Source: Flavobacterium sp. JAD_PAG50586_2 (GTDB lineage Bacteria > Bacteroidota > Bacteroidia > Flavobacteriales > Flavobacteriaceae). From it: a stretch of 64,000 bases of DNA. The stretch covers positions 3,696,724-3,760,723 of the forward strand of contig CP096136.1 in NCBI GenBank assembly GCA_023213215.1, given 5' to 3'. This document shows, in pieces, positions 7,973 through 17,063 of the stretch. The notes beneath the pieces are model-generated. The model saw only the letters and a list, made by a program, of their open reading frames with translations. It ran no database searches and was not told the DNA's origin. Positions within the stretch are counted from its first letter, which is position 1; the number at the start of each line of letters is the position of its first letter. Made by a program: the position numbers and the translations under genes.

Positions 7973-9858
7973 ATGGAAGCATTATTCGTATACTTATTAA
8001 AAGCCAGTGCATTGATTATGGTGTTTTATCTGGCGTATCATTTTTTGGTACGCAAAGAAACGTTTTTCAATAGCAACCGTTGGTTTCTGTTAAGTGGTTT
8101 AGTGACTTCTGCATTGTTACCGTTATTTGTAATTAAGAAAGTAATATTGGTAGAAAGGCCCAAAGTTTCGGCTGAAGATATGATGGCTTATTCGCAGCTT
8201 TCTACCCAAACCCTACAAGATGTTCCTGTTGTTGAGGCATTCGATTGGATGCAGTTTATCTGGGTTAGTTATGTGATCATCGCGAGCGTTTTAGTGATAA
8301 GGATAGTATTTAATTTCACTTCGCTTTATCGAATGCTTTACCAACAGCAAGCAATTAAAAAAGAACAATTTAAATTAGTTAACCTAAATGAGAATATAGC
8401 TCCTTTTTCGTTCTTTAATTATATAGTATATAACGCTGACCTGTATTCCAATGAAGAGCTTCAGAGTATCTTATTACACGAAAAAATCCACAGCAGGGAA
8501 AGACATTCGTTAGATGTATTGGTGGCTAAAATATTCTGTATCGCATTTTGGTTCAATCCGTTTGTATGGTTGTATAAAAAAGCAATCACCCAAAATCTGG
8601 AATACATTGCCGATCAAAAAGCAATTGAACAATTAGAGGATAAAAAGTCCTATCAGAGAGCATTATTAAAAGTAGTTTCCCATCAAAGCTGCCTACCAAT
8701 AACCAATAATTTTTATCAATCATTAATCAAAAAAAGAATCGTTATGTTAAACAAAAATCAATCACACAAAAGAAATTCCTGGAAGTATGCCGTTATTATT
8801 CCGGCCCTAATTGGATTCGTAGTTTTATTCCAGATTAAAGTCATTGCACAAGAAAAACAGGAAACAATTATAACGAAAAAGGCACTTTCAGGCGGGGAAA
8901 TCCGTGTCATTGTAGATAAGAATTCGACTGACGCCGAGATGAAGAAAGACGCAGCCTTACTAAAAGAAAAGCATGGAGTAACCTTGAAATATTCAAAAGT
9001 AAAAAGAAACAGTTCAGGTGAAATAACCGGAATAAAAGTAGAATTTAAGGATAAGAATGGTAACAAGGGCGTTTCTCAGGTAAATGGTAAAGAGCCTATA
9101 AAACCTATCCATTTTTATAAAAACGATGCCAGTGTAGGCTTCGGAAGTCCACGACAAACTAGGGTTTATGCTAATTTTGGTGGCGTGCGAAATGAAGAGG
9201 CACCTATGGCAATCTCAATAGACGACAGCATCAATATTGCAGGAAACTTTGATTTTGATTTTGATATGGATTTCGAAGTTCCGGAAGCACCGGAAGCTCC
9301 AGAAGCACCGGAAGCTCCAGAAGCACCAGAAGCGCCGGAAGCTCCAGAAGTACGCTCATGGAAAGATGCAAAAAACTCAAACATAATAATTAAAACGGAC
9401 GGAGATAAAAAACCAATGGTAATTATCAACGGTAAAGTGCTGTCAGACGAAAAAGAAATCGAGGAAGCCATGCAGAAATATGGTGCCGCAAGAGGTAAGG
9501 GACAAAATTACAGCTATAGCTATTCAGCTTCATCTGACGAAGATGGTCCACAGATTTATATAAATGGTAAAGACGTGATGAAAGTTAAATCGAGGGCTTT
9601 GGCTGACGCTAAAATCCAAATGAAAAAATGCGCCCTGAAATGCAAAAGCAAATGGAAATCCTTAAAGCCAACAGAGGTCAGATGAAGGCTAATATGGCGC
9701 GTGCCCGTGCCGAAATGGACAGAGCCAGACCAGAGATAGAAAGCGCAAAAGCAGAAATGGAAGCCGCAAAAGCAGAGATGCAGAAAGCAAAAGCAGAAAT
9801 GGAAGCTGCCAAAGCAGAATTTGAAAAAGCTAAAGCAGAATTAAAAAATAAGAAGTAG
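7973..9858 (+). CDS. Second BlaR1-like M56 metallopeptidase (frame broken near 3' end)
   Basis: Paralogue of the preceding gene; the membrane and protease part is nearly identical (HEKIH again at 169-173, then the same NLEYIADQKAIEQLEDK stretch). The periplasmic part has one copy of the shared KRNxxGEI repeat domain, a proline-rich PEA tandem repeat encoded by 9280-9350, and an alanine/lysine-rich heptad tail (KAEMEAAKAEMQKAK) that would form a coiled coil. The frame shifts at the A6 run 9623-9628; a seventh A joins residues up to QMKK with MRPEMQKQMEIL and yields about 628 aa. Without it the protein stops at 9685 and loses the coil. Tandem duplication of the sensor is the simplest origin. 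Confidence 0.8.
9280..9350 (+). repeat. PEA tripeptide-coding tandem repeat (9-12 bp units)
   Basis: In-frame repeats of CCGGAAGCA / CCAGAAGCT variants code for about eight Pro-Glu-Ala triplets in the periplasmic part of the second M56 protein. Synonymous differences between units suggest the repeat is selected at protein level or is old. It would form an extended, stiff, acidic spacer. Confidence 0.8.
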
Positions 9859-9949
9859 TTAAAAAAGTGTAAAATTTCTTTTTAGAAAAAGGACTGATTT
9901 TTAAATTTGTTATCCAATTTAAAATCATTTATAATCAATTGAGTAGAAT

Positions 9950-10828
9950 ATGAAAACTAAATTTTATTTCGGTTTATTATTGTCAGTTGTGGCAATTAAT
10001 TGTGGATTCTCACAAGAGAAAAAATCATTGGTTACCAAAGAAAACAGCGAAAAGGGTAATGTTTATATGACTTGGAATAAGGATACACCCGAACAGGAAA
10101 TGAATGACGACATCAAGGCACTTAGCGAATATGGTGTTACGATTTCTTATTCCAATGTAAAAAGAAACAGTGAAAATGAGATCACAGCTGTCAGGGTTGA
10201 ATATATAGACAGGGAAGGAAATAAAGGCTCTATGGAAGTAGATAATAAAAAGCCGATCAATACCATCAGATTCTTCAAAAACGGAGATTCGGTTGGATTT
10301 GGCGAGCCAGGCAATTCAGATTTCATAGCCGGCAATTTTGGTAATGGAGAAAATTTCATGAAACAGTTCAATTTCGGAAACGGAAATGCAAAATCCTTTA
10401 ACTTCAGTTTCCCTGATAATGGTACTTTCGGAAAATCGAATTCCAAAATAATAATAGAAAACGATGGCAGGAAACCATTAGTAATAGAAGACGGAAAAGT
10501 GATTGAAGGTGGCGATGATTATACATCAGATGAATTGGAAAAGATTAAAAAAGACAACACTTTTGAATTCTTTGGTGATGATGATATATCTAAATTTAAT
10601 TTTTCTTCTGGGAATGATAACTTAAGTGAACAGCTGCAGAAAATGCAGGAACAGTTAGATAAGCTTATGCATAAATATGATAACGGAAAGCCGGATAGCG
10701 CAGATGAAAAGGCAATCAAAGAACTTAAAAAAACAAAAGAAGAGATGCTAAAGGCTAAGGAGGAAATGGAAAAAACAACTAAAGAACTCAAAAAAGCCAA
10801 ATCCAGCTTAAAGACCCAAAAAGCATAA
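9950..10828 (+). CDS. Exported protein sharing the M56 periplasmic repeat domain, coiled-coil tail
   Basis: 292 aa with a signal peptide ending about residue 21 (INCGFSQ). Residues about 45-120 are a copy of the repeat domain also found in both upstream M56 proteins: YSNVKRNSENEIT, then a hydrophobic strand pair, then a FxxNGDSVGFG turn. The middle is Gly/Asn/Phe-rich. The last ~60 residues are heptad-like (KKTKEEMLKAKEEMEKTTKE), resembling the tail of the second M56 protein. About 90 bp of AT-rich DNA separates it from that gene and a terminator follows, so it is likely the last gene of the blaI operon. No enzyme motif is visible; a ligand or partner of the sensors is inference. Confidence 0.7.
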   Translation: MKTKFYFGLLLSVVAINCGFSQEKKSLVTKENSEKGNVYMTWNKDTPEQEMNDDIKALSEYGVTISYSNVKRNSENEITAVRVEYIDREGNKGSMEVDNKKPINTIRFFKNGDSVGFGEPGNSDFIAGNFGNGENFMKQFNFGNGNAKSFNFSFPDNGTFGKSNSKIIIENDGRKPLVIEDGKVIEGGDDYTSDELEKIKKDNTFEFFGDDDISKFNFSSGNDNLSEQLQKMQEQLDKLMHKYDNGKPDSADEKAIKELKKTKEEMLKAKEEMEKTTKELKKAKSSLKTQKA

Positions 10829-10836
10829 AAAACCTA

Positions 10837-10866
10837 AGACCATTCGCAAAACGGATGGTCTTTTTA
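10837..10866 (+). terminator. Rho-independent terminator of the BlaI/M56 operon
   Basis: AGACCAT (10837-10843) pairs with ATGGTCT (10855-10861) around a short CG-closed loop, followed by a T run. It sits right after the stop of the exported repeat-domain gene. Confidence 0.8.
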
Positions 10867-10886
10867 TATTTGTAAAAAATAACGTG

Positions 10887-11033
10887 ATGTACAAACTGTT
10901 AGCCAAATTAAACAAGCTCCTGCTTCCAAGCTTTACGAAGCAACAGCTCGATTTAGCTAAGGCCAAAAAATGGCAGATGGCAATAATTGGCTGGAGGTAT
11001 TATGTGACTACCAGGGCATTGGATTTAAAATAA
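10887..11033 (+). CDS. Conserved-looking small basic protein, 48 aa
   Basis: Short frame from ATG 10887 to TAA 11033: starts MYKLLAKLNKLLLPSF, ends RALDLK. It is basic with a central KAKKWQMAIIGWRYYV stretch. It lies between a terminator and its own hairpin terminator, so it is a separate transcription unit. Very similar ~45-50 aa proteins are, to my recollection, annotated in Flavobacterium, sometimes mislabelled as SsrA-binding protein; it has no SmpB fold. Function unknown. The call rests on codon pattern, position and remembered similarity. Confidence 0.6.
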   Translation: MYKLLAKLNKLLLPSFTKQQLDLAKAKKWQMAIIGWRYYVTTRALDLK

Positions 11034-11035
11034 AC

Positions 11036-11067
11036 GCTCCCACTATTGTGAGAGCTTTTGTTCTTTT
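11036..11067 (+). terminator. Hairpin terminator after the 48-aa gene
   Basis: GCTCCCAC (11036-11043), a TATT loop and GTGAGAGC (11048-11055) form a stem with one mismatch, followed by the T-rich TTTTGTTCTTTT. It begins three bases after the stop codon. Confidence 0.65.
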
Positions 11068-11085
11068 CGTGACCTCGACTGGATT
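11066..11085 (-). repeat. Duplicated 3' fragment of tRNA-Arg
   Basis: This 20-bp sequence is identical to 11176-11195, i.e. the acceptor 3' strand, discriminator base and 3' half of the T arm of the adjacent tRNA-Arg. The two copies are 110 bp apart in direct orientation. Such duplications arise when elements integrate at tRNA 3' ends, but no integrase gene is present here. Confidence 0.7.
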
Positions 11086-11125
11086 ATATATCCATCAAAG
11101 CTCCGCTTTGATAATTCCTTAAAAT

Positions 11126-11158
11126 AAAAAAAATGATCAAGTAAACTTGTCATTTTTT
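11126..11158 (-). terminator. Terminator downstream of tRNA-Arg
   Basis: Read leftward, an A-rich/T-rich stem (ATGACAAG, loop TTTA, CTTGATCAT) ends in a T8 run. It lies about 20 bp beyond the tRNA 3' end. The flanking A and T runs on both sides would let it work in both directions. Confidence 0.65.
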
Positions 11159-11179
11159 CTATTTGAATGAATTCATTCG

Positions 11180-11253
11180 TGACCTCGACTGGATTCAAAC
11201 CAGTAACCTTCTGAGCCGTAATCAGATGCGCTATTCAGTTGCGCCACGAGGCC
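11180..11253 (-). tRNA. tRNA-Arg (ACG)
   Basis: 74-nt cloverleaf read on the minus strand. The acceptor GGCCTCG pairs with CGAGGTC (one G-T), the anticodon stem is TCTGA/TCAGA with loop TTACGGC giving anticodon ACG, and the T loop GGTTTGAATCC is canonical. The discriminator is A; CCA is not encoded. The ACG wobble position would be inosine, reading CGU/CGC/CGA. The 3' end abuts a perfect 14-bp palindrome (GAATGAATTCATTC, 11165-11178). Confidence 0.95.
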
Positions 11254-11328
11254 TTTTTTGTGGGTGCAAATATAGCTAATAGTATTAAATCCACAAATGA
11301 ATACTTAAAATTATTTCAAATTATATCA

Positions 11329-12743
11329 CTAAACCTGCACTGTCTTCCATTTTCCTTTTTTAAAGAAATAGAATGCCAGTATGGCCAAAACCGTTTCAGC
11401 TGTTGGAATAGCGATAAAGGAACCCAATGGGCCAAAGCCTAAATGAACCGCTAAAAACCATGCCAGCGGTATCTGGATCATCCAGAAACAGAAGATATTG
11501 ATCCATGTCGGTGTTTTGGTATCCCCTGCTCCATTCAGCGATTGTATCATTACCATTCCGATACCATAAAACACATACCCAAATCCAATAATACGCAGTG
11601 CCTGGCTGCCGTAAGCTAAAATCACCTTGTCTGAAGTATACAAACCAATAATGAATTCCGAAAAGCAGACAAAAAGCAAGGTCACAAAACCCATAAAGAT
11701 GATGTTGTATTTTGTTGTAAGCAACACGCTTTGTTCGGCTCTCTCGGGTTGTTTGGCTCCAAGGTTTTGCCCAACCAAAGTTGCGGCCGCATTACTCAAT
11801 CCCCAGGCAGGCAAAATAAAGAACACCACATTCCTGATGGCTATCTGATAACCCGCACTGGCATCAGTACTTCCGGTGATGGAAACAATATAAGTGAGCG
11901 CAATCCAGCTTCCGCTCTGAATGAAGAACTGAAACATCGCTGGTGTTGAGATACTTAATAACGATTTGATGATTTCAAGATTGGGCTTGAAATAAGTGCT
12001 GTAAATCTTAATGATTCGGTTTTTGGCAAATAAATGATAGCATTGATATAATACACCGCTTGTTCTTCCAACTGCCGTGGCAATTGCTGCTCCCACCAAA
12101 CCAAGTTCAGGAAATGGTCCTAAACCATAAATCAATATCGGGCACAGTACAATATTAATAAAACTCGCTAACCAAAGACTTCGCATGGCCATAGCAGCAT
12201 CTCCGGCACCACGGAAAATACCGTTTATCAGAAACAATAGAATAATGGAGGGACTGCTCGCAAAAATAACCTGTGCAAATGAAGTACCTTCCTTAATAAC
12301 TTCAGGCCTTGCTCCCATTATCGCCAAAATATCGGAAGCAAAATAAACACCACATACTGCAACGAAAATGGCAATAAATATAGAAATCATTATAGCCTGA
12401 GCACCGGCTTTAGAGGCTTCTGTGAAGTTTTTTCTCCTACTCGTCGTGCCACAATTGCTGTTGCTCCTGTACTTAAACCGATTCCAAGGGTATACACCAA
12501 AGCAATTACAGCTTCTGTCAAACCTACGGTAGCTATTGCCACATCGGCATTGGGAAGGTGGCCCACAAAATAAATGTCGACCACTGCAAAAACCGATTCC
12601 AGGCTCAATTCAAGTATCATTGGAATGGCAAGTAAAAGTATGGCCACTTTTACATTTCCCTGAGTGTAATCGTGCTCTTCGCCTTTAAGTGATTGCTTTA
12701 TCAGATTAAACAGTGTTTTGATTTTGATTGTACTGAGCGCCAT
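11329..12743 (-). CDS. MATE family efflux transporter (frame broken)
   Basis: Cation/drug antiporter of the MATE family, about 471 aa when healed. The N-terminal piece (12743-12434) has the ILLLAIPMILELSLESVF first helix and the DIYFVGHL motif; the C-terminal piece (to 11329) has the second MATE half. The break is at the T6 run 12428-12433: one extra A on the coding strand restores VGEKNFTEASKAGAQAIM. Without it the protein stops after 117 aa. Substrate unknown. The gene is monocistronic. Confidence 0.85.
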
Positions 12744-12909
12744 GCCATAGATTTAACGGTTAAACAAAGTCTGCAATATATAAATTTATGCCTTCTAATT
12801 ATTTGAATTGAATGTCAATAATATAAAATTACACAAAAGTTATATAACACTTCTATTTGTATAAAAATACAACTTTGTAATACCTACAATATTAAATTTT
12901 ATAATAAAG

Positions 12910-13179
12910 ATGAACTTAAATCACGAAAACAATCAATTTGGGCCAGGTTCTAAAATTGATAAAAAGCAAGGAGAAAATGATGACGACTTTTTAAGCGGAG
13001 ATAACAAAGCTATATACCATCCCAATCTGGATCAGTATGAAGTTTCCACTGAAGATGAAGATCGTTACAATAATGGGAATTCGGAACACGATGAATTTAT
13101 TGATAATGTAGTTTCTGAAGAAGAAACAAAAACCAGATACAGCAGTCCATCACGTAATGGGTCACACAGAAATCATTAA
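12910..13179 (+). CDS. Small acidic hydrophilic protein, unknown
   Basis: 89 aa, no signal peptide or membrane helix, rich in Asp, Glu and Asn (GENDDDFLSGDN, STEDEDRYNNGN) with a Ser/Arg/His tail. Composition suggests intrinsic disorder. The start is preceded by a very AT-rich region with purine-rich TAATAAAG. I do not recognise a family. It could be a spurious frame, but its length in AT-rich DNA and acidic composition favour a real gene. Confidence 0.5.
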   Translation: MNLNHENNQFGPGSKIDKKQGENDDDFLSGDNKAIYHPNLDQYEVSTEDEDRYNNGNSEHDEFIDNVVSEEETKTRYSSPSRNGSHRNH

Positions 13180-13481
13180 TATCAGAGTGAAATTCACCTA
13201 TAATTATGGTCAGGATTAGATTGCAGAAGGCTTCAGTTAAAGCAAAATAAAATTCAGGTGAACTTATCCGATGAATATTTGCCAAAACAAAAGAACAACT
13301 ATAGAGGATACTCTTTAGAGAGAGATTTAAAAGTTTTCCGAAGCAATAAAAGCAAAAGGTATCACAGTTGAGAAATCAAAAATCCATATGTGTTACTTAT
13401 GTCCTGGTTAAAGTGCTTTTTGCACAGAAAAACAGTGTAATTCATTTTGCACTGTTTTTTTTAACTTTTAAATCCAAAGAA
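13180..13481 (+). other. Gene-free stretch with possible gene remnant and a terminator
   Basis: About 300 bp without a convincing gene. A frame at 13209-13370 reads QVNLSDEYLPKQKNNYRGYS and on to a stop but has no start codon, so it may be a degraded 3' end. A hairpin AACAGTG (13431-13437) / CACTGTT (13450-13456) followed by T8 is a good terminator and lies 26 bp before the glycosylase ATG. Confidence 0.4.
13431..13462 (+). terminator. Terminator upstream of the glycosylase gene
   Basis: AACAGTG and CACTGTT pair around a 12-base loop, followed by eight T. It insulates the following gene from transcription coming from the left. Confidence 0.65.
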
Positions 13482-14212
13482 ATGCCAGAAGGTCCATCAT
13501 TAGTAATTTTAAAGGAAGAAGTCCAGCAGTTTACTGGTCACAAAGTCATTAGCGTTTGTGGCAATAGTAAAATCGGGATTGAAAGAATACAGGGTCAAAC
13601 TGTTGTTTCATTCAAAACATGGGGGAAAAACTTCCTCATTTGCTTCGAAGAATTTACCATTAAAATCCATCTTCTAATGTTTGGTACATACCGCATTAAT
13701 GAAAGAAAAGAAACTGAGCCTAGGCTTAGCCTTATTTTTGATAATGGAGAACTTAACTTTTACACCTGTTCTATAAAATTTCTGGAAGGAAATCTCAATC
13801 AGCATTATGACTGGACAACAGATGTGATGAATGAGGACTGGGATCCAAAAGCAGCAAAAAAAAATTGGAACAGATTCCCAAAAAAATGATTTGTGACGCT
13901 TTATTGGAACAAGATATTTTTTCGGGCGTTGGAAATATAATTAAGAATGAAGTATTATACCGTGTAAAGATTCATCCGGAATCCTTGATTGGCAATATCC
14001 CTTCACGGAAAATAAATGAAGTTACGAAGGAAGCTGTCATTTACAGTTTTCAGTTTTTGGAATGGAAAAAGAACTATGAACTCAAAAAACATTGGCTTGC
14101 CCACACCAAAAAAACCTGCCTAAGATGTGATTTACCATTGATTAAAAAACAAACAGGCATCAAAAAACGCAGAAGCTTTTTCTGTACCAATTGCCAAAAA
14201 CTTTACGAATGA
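13482..14212 (+). CDS. Fpg/Nei family DNA glycosylase (frame broken)
   Basis: Base-excision repair glycosylase/AP lyase, about 243 aa when healed. The start MPEGPS supplies the catalytic P2 and E3 of the family, which fixes the ATG at 13482 even though the frame is open further upstream. The helix-two-turn-helix reads LLEQDIFSGVGNIIKNEVLYR. The C-terminal zinc finger is CLRCDLPLIKKQTGIKKRRS then CTNC. The frame is lost at the A9 run 13856-13864; a tenth A restores KAAKKKLEQIPKKMICDALL. Its stop codon overlaps the start of the following DUF72 gene (ATGA). Confidence 0.85.
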
Positions 14213-14931
14213 AAAAGAAGATATATATTGGCTGCTCGAGTTTTTATAACGGATATTGGAAAGAAGTTTTCTATCCGAAGGAATTACCAAGCAAACAGTG
14301 GTTTGAATATTACTGCCAGCATTTTGACACCTTTGAAATCAATGCGACCTTTTACAAATTCCCTACATTGAAAATAATGCAAAACTGGTTTGATAGGACA
14401 CCCGATAATTTTTTGCTGAGTGTAAAGGCACCGAAACTCATTACGCACATCCAAAAATTTAATGACTGCGAGAGCTTATTGGAGGATTTTTACGGCCGAT
14501 GTGCAGAAGGATTAAAGCATAAGCTTGGCTGTGTATTGTTCCAGCTTCCACCAAGTTATCACTACAGTCGGGAACGACTTGACCACATGGTTAGCCAATT
14601 AGATTTAAAATTTAAAAACGTCATCGAATTCCGCCACGAAAGCTGGTGGATTACCGAAGTTTGGAATGAATTGGTAAAAAACAATATTACCTTATGCAGT
14701 GTGAGCCATCCGAGTTTACCAGAAACTATTTTTATTGAATCGCCTTTAATCTATGTGAGGCTACATGGTACACCTAAAATGTTTTATTCGGATTACGATA
14801 CTGACTATTTGAAGAAACTAAAAGAAGTGATTTCAAAGAATAATCCAGCCAAAGGGGCTTTCGTCTATTTCAATAACACAGCAAGCACAGCCGGAATATT
14901 AAATGCTTTGGAGATGAAAAAACTGTTTTAG
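14209..14931 (+). CDS. DUF72 domain protein
   Basis: 240-aa TIM-barrel-like DUF72 (YecE) protein: KIYIGCSSFYNGYWKEVFYP at the N-terminus, FEINATFYKFP, and VYVRLHGTPKMFYSDY near the end. I chose ATG 14209, which overlaps the glycosylase stop (ATGA) and starts MKKKIYIG, rather than the in-frame ATG 14191 inside the glycosylase. DUF72 function is unproven; coupling to a DNA-repair glycosylase is suggestive only. Confidence 0.85.
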   Translation: MKKKIYIGCSSFYNGYWKEVFYPKELPSKQWFEYYCQHFDTFEINATFYKFPTLKIMQNWFDRTPDNFLLSVKAPKLITHIQKFNDCESLLEDFYGRCAEGLKHKLGCVLFQLPPSYHYSRERLDHMVSQLDLKFKNVIEFRHESWWITEVWNELVKNNITLCSVSHPSLPETIFIESPLIYVRLHGTPKMFYSDYDTDYLKKLKEVISKNNPAKGAFVYFNNTASTAGILNALEMKKLF

Positions 14932-16211
14932 TTTACTTCCTCTTTTTTCTTATAATCAAAACTAAACCTACGCAATTGCGGCACTTTGACAAAAGTAAAC
15001 GCCACAACACCCAAAGTAAGACAACCACCAACCACAACCGCGCGGACAGTTCCCAACCAGTTTGCCATCACACCACTTTCAAAATCTCCGAGCTCGTTGG
15101 AAGAACTTACAAACATCGTATTTACGGCAGAAACCCTTCCACGCATAGCGTCTGGTGTCATTAGTTGTAAAATGGTGCTTCTGATAACAACACTCACAGC
15201 ATCAAATGTTCCTGAAAGCAGCAGCATGAAAAAGGACAGGTAAAAATTGGTGGAAATCCCGAAAATAATAATGGATATGGCAAATGCAGCGGTGCAGATA
15301 AACAATTTCCTTCCCGGATAAGTCTTTAAAGGTAGAAATGCCAACAGTCCTAACGTTAATAAAGCGCCAATTCCCGGAGCCGAACGTAGGATTCCAAATC
15401 CCATTTCATTTACATGCAGGATTTCCTTTTGATAAACCGGAAGCAAGGCTACAGCACCACCAAATAAAACCGAAAACATATCTAACGAAAGTGCTGCCAA
15501 AAGTACCGGTGTCTTGAATACGAATTGCAATCCATCTGCAACACTTTGCATTATAGGTTCTTTTTCACGCTTTAAAATTGGTTTAACCGATATGGAAAGT
15601 AATGGAATAAACAACAGCAACTGCAATCCCAATACAACAAAAAGTCCAGCCGAGATTCCGAACCATGCAATTCCAAAACCCGCTACCAACGGTCCAAGCA
15701 CTGCACCCATCTGCCACGACATACTGCTCCAGCTTGTAGCATTGGCATAATGCTCTCTTGGAACCACCAATCCGAATAACGAAAACATGGACGGACTGAA
15801 AAAGGAGCGTAGGATGCCACCCAAAAAGACAAAGAAATAAATGAAACAAACTGTGGTTCCAACAGAAAGGTTTGTATGTGTAGACGGAATTGCCAACATT
15901 GCGAGACAAACTGCGAGGATAATATAACCCAATAAACACCTGATAACCATTTTCCGTTTTTCGCTTTGATCAACGAAATGTCCGGCAAAAAGTGAGCATC
16001 CAATAGCCGGGATAACTTCGGCCAGACCAACAAATCCGAGTGAAAGTTTGTCATTTGTAATATGATAAACCCAATAATATAAAATGGTGGACTGCATGTT
16101 CAGTGCGAATATCACTCCCATTCGTGTCGTCAGGAAAGCTTGGAATTCTTTTATTTTTAGTGATGGATTTTTATAGAAAAACCCTGAAATCTTAGTCTTT
16201 TCCTGATTCAT
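14928..16211 (-). CDS. MFS transporter (DHA3-like)
   Basis: 427 aa with about twelve membrane helices. The N-terminus FQAFLTTRMGVIFALNMQ and the loop 2-3 motif GHFVDQSEKRKMVI resemble the MFS_3 (enterobactin exporter-like, macrolide-efflux-like) group. Convergent with the DUF72 gene, overlapping it by four bases at the 3' ends. Substrate cannot be assigned. Confidence 0.85.
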   Translation of the reverse strand: MNQEKTKISGFFYKNPSLKIKEFQAFLTTRMGVIFALNMQSTILYYWVYHITNDKLSLGFVGLAEVIPAIGCSLFAGHFVDQSEKRKMVIRCLLGYIILAVCLAMLAIPSTHTNLSVGTTVCFIYFFVFLGGILRSFFSPSMFSLFGLVVPREHYANATSWSSMSWQMGAVLGPLVAGFGIAWFGISAGLFVVLGLQLLLFIPLLSISVKPILKREKEPIMQSVADGLQFVFKTPVLLAALSLDMFSVLFGGAVALLPVYQKEILHVNEMGFGILRSAPGIGALLTLGLLAFLPLKTYPGRKLFICTAAFAISIIIFGISTNFYLSFFMLLLSGTFDAVSVVIRSTILQLMTPDAMRGRVSAVNTMFVSSSNELGDFESGVMANWLGTVRAVVVGGCLTLGVVAFTFVKVPQLRRFSFDYKKKEEVN

Positions 16212-16354
16212 AGCTGCTTAGAAAAATTATAACGTAAATTTAAGGGTTTACCGCAAATGAAAGACCTGCTTTTTTACAGTTTATTCCAATATTAACATAA
16301 GGCAAAATAATACGTCCAAAAAAACACTTAGTTTTACGCTTCAAAAAAATCATT

Positions 16355-16930
16355 ATGTCATCAGATTATATACTTGACTGGAAGTTTGAAGATGTCTTCT
16401 TCCTCGAAGCCGATATCAAACACAAGGAATACGAGAATTGCACATTCCATAATTGCGATTTTACATCCTGTACTTTTCAAAGTGTTTATTTTATAGATTG
16501 CGTTTTTTTCGACTGCAATTTCAACGATACTAAGGTTAACTATGTTTCCCTTCGCGGGGTGCAGTTTAATGGTTGTAATTTTACTAATGTAAACTTTGCT
16601 ATGACCGATCAGGTAATTTATGATTTTGGATTTAAGGATTGTTTGTTGGATTATGCCAAATTTTACGCCCTCAAACTAAAGAAAATGCAGTTCATCAATT
16701 GCAGTATGATTTCGGTAGATTTTATGGGAAGTGATTTGACAGAAGCTATTTTCGACAACTGCAACCTTAGAAGAGCTGTCTTTATTGATACCATCGCCAA
16801 CAAAACAGATTTTTATACAAGCTACGATTACACCATCGACCCGGAAAAGAACAAACTGAAGAAAGCTGTTTTTTCTACCGAAGGTTTAAAGGGACTTTTG
16901 GAAAAGTATGATTTGGTTATTAAAACTTAG
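16355..16930 (+). CDS. Pentapeptide-repeat protein
   Basis: 191 aa with pentapeptide repeats through residues about 20-150, e.g. YENCTFHNCDFTSCTFQSV and FIDCVFFDCNF, in which a Phe or Leu recurs every five residues; this builds a right-handed quadrilateral beta-helix. Cys is unusually common in the -1 position. Some members (Qnr, MfpA) mimic DNA and protect gyrase, but nothing here shows that role. Monocistronic. A palindromic repeat follows it. Confidence 0.85.
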   Translation: MSSDYILDWKFEDVFFLEADIKHKEYENCTFHNCDFTSCTFQSVYFIDCVFFDCNFNDTKVNYVSLRGVQFNGCNFTNVNFAMTDQVIYDFGFKDCLLDYAKFYALKLKKMQFINCSMISVDFMGSDLTEAIFDNCNLRRAVFIDTIANKTDFYTSYDYTIDPEKNKLKKAVFSTEGLKGLLEKYDLVIKT

Positions 16931-16950
16931 TTGTACTTTGTATAGTAAAT

Positions 16951-17003
16951 GACCACAAATTCACAAATTTTTTTAATAGATTTTAATTTGCGAATTTGCG
17001 GTC
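16951..17003. repeat. Dispersed palindromic repeat R2, copy A
   Basis: Imperfect inverted repeat beginning GACCACAAATTCACAAATT and ending AATTTGCGAATTTGCGGTC, located between two convergent genes. Matches the copies at 19955-20005 and 27165-27223. The left arm carries two A-for-G changes relative to the other copies. Confidence 0.7.
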
Positions 17004-17063
17004 AAAATTTTGAACCTTACTAATGAATAACTTGCGGTATTTAGCTATTCATCACTTAGCAGA

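Noticed and set aside
9166..9471. 101-aa GAS-repeat ORF on the minus strand
   Set aside because: Antisense of the PEA repeat in the M56 gene.
13209..13370. Short frame without start between the acidic protein and the glycosylase gene
   Set aside because: No initiator or family match; at most a degraded gene remnant, so it is only mentioned in the gap description.
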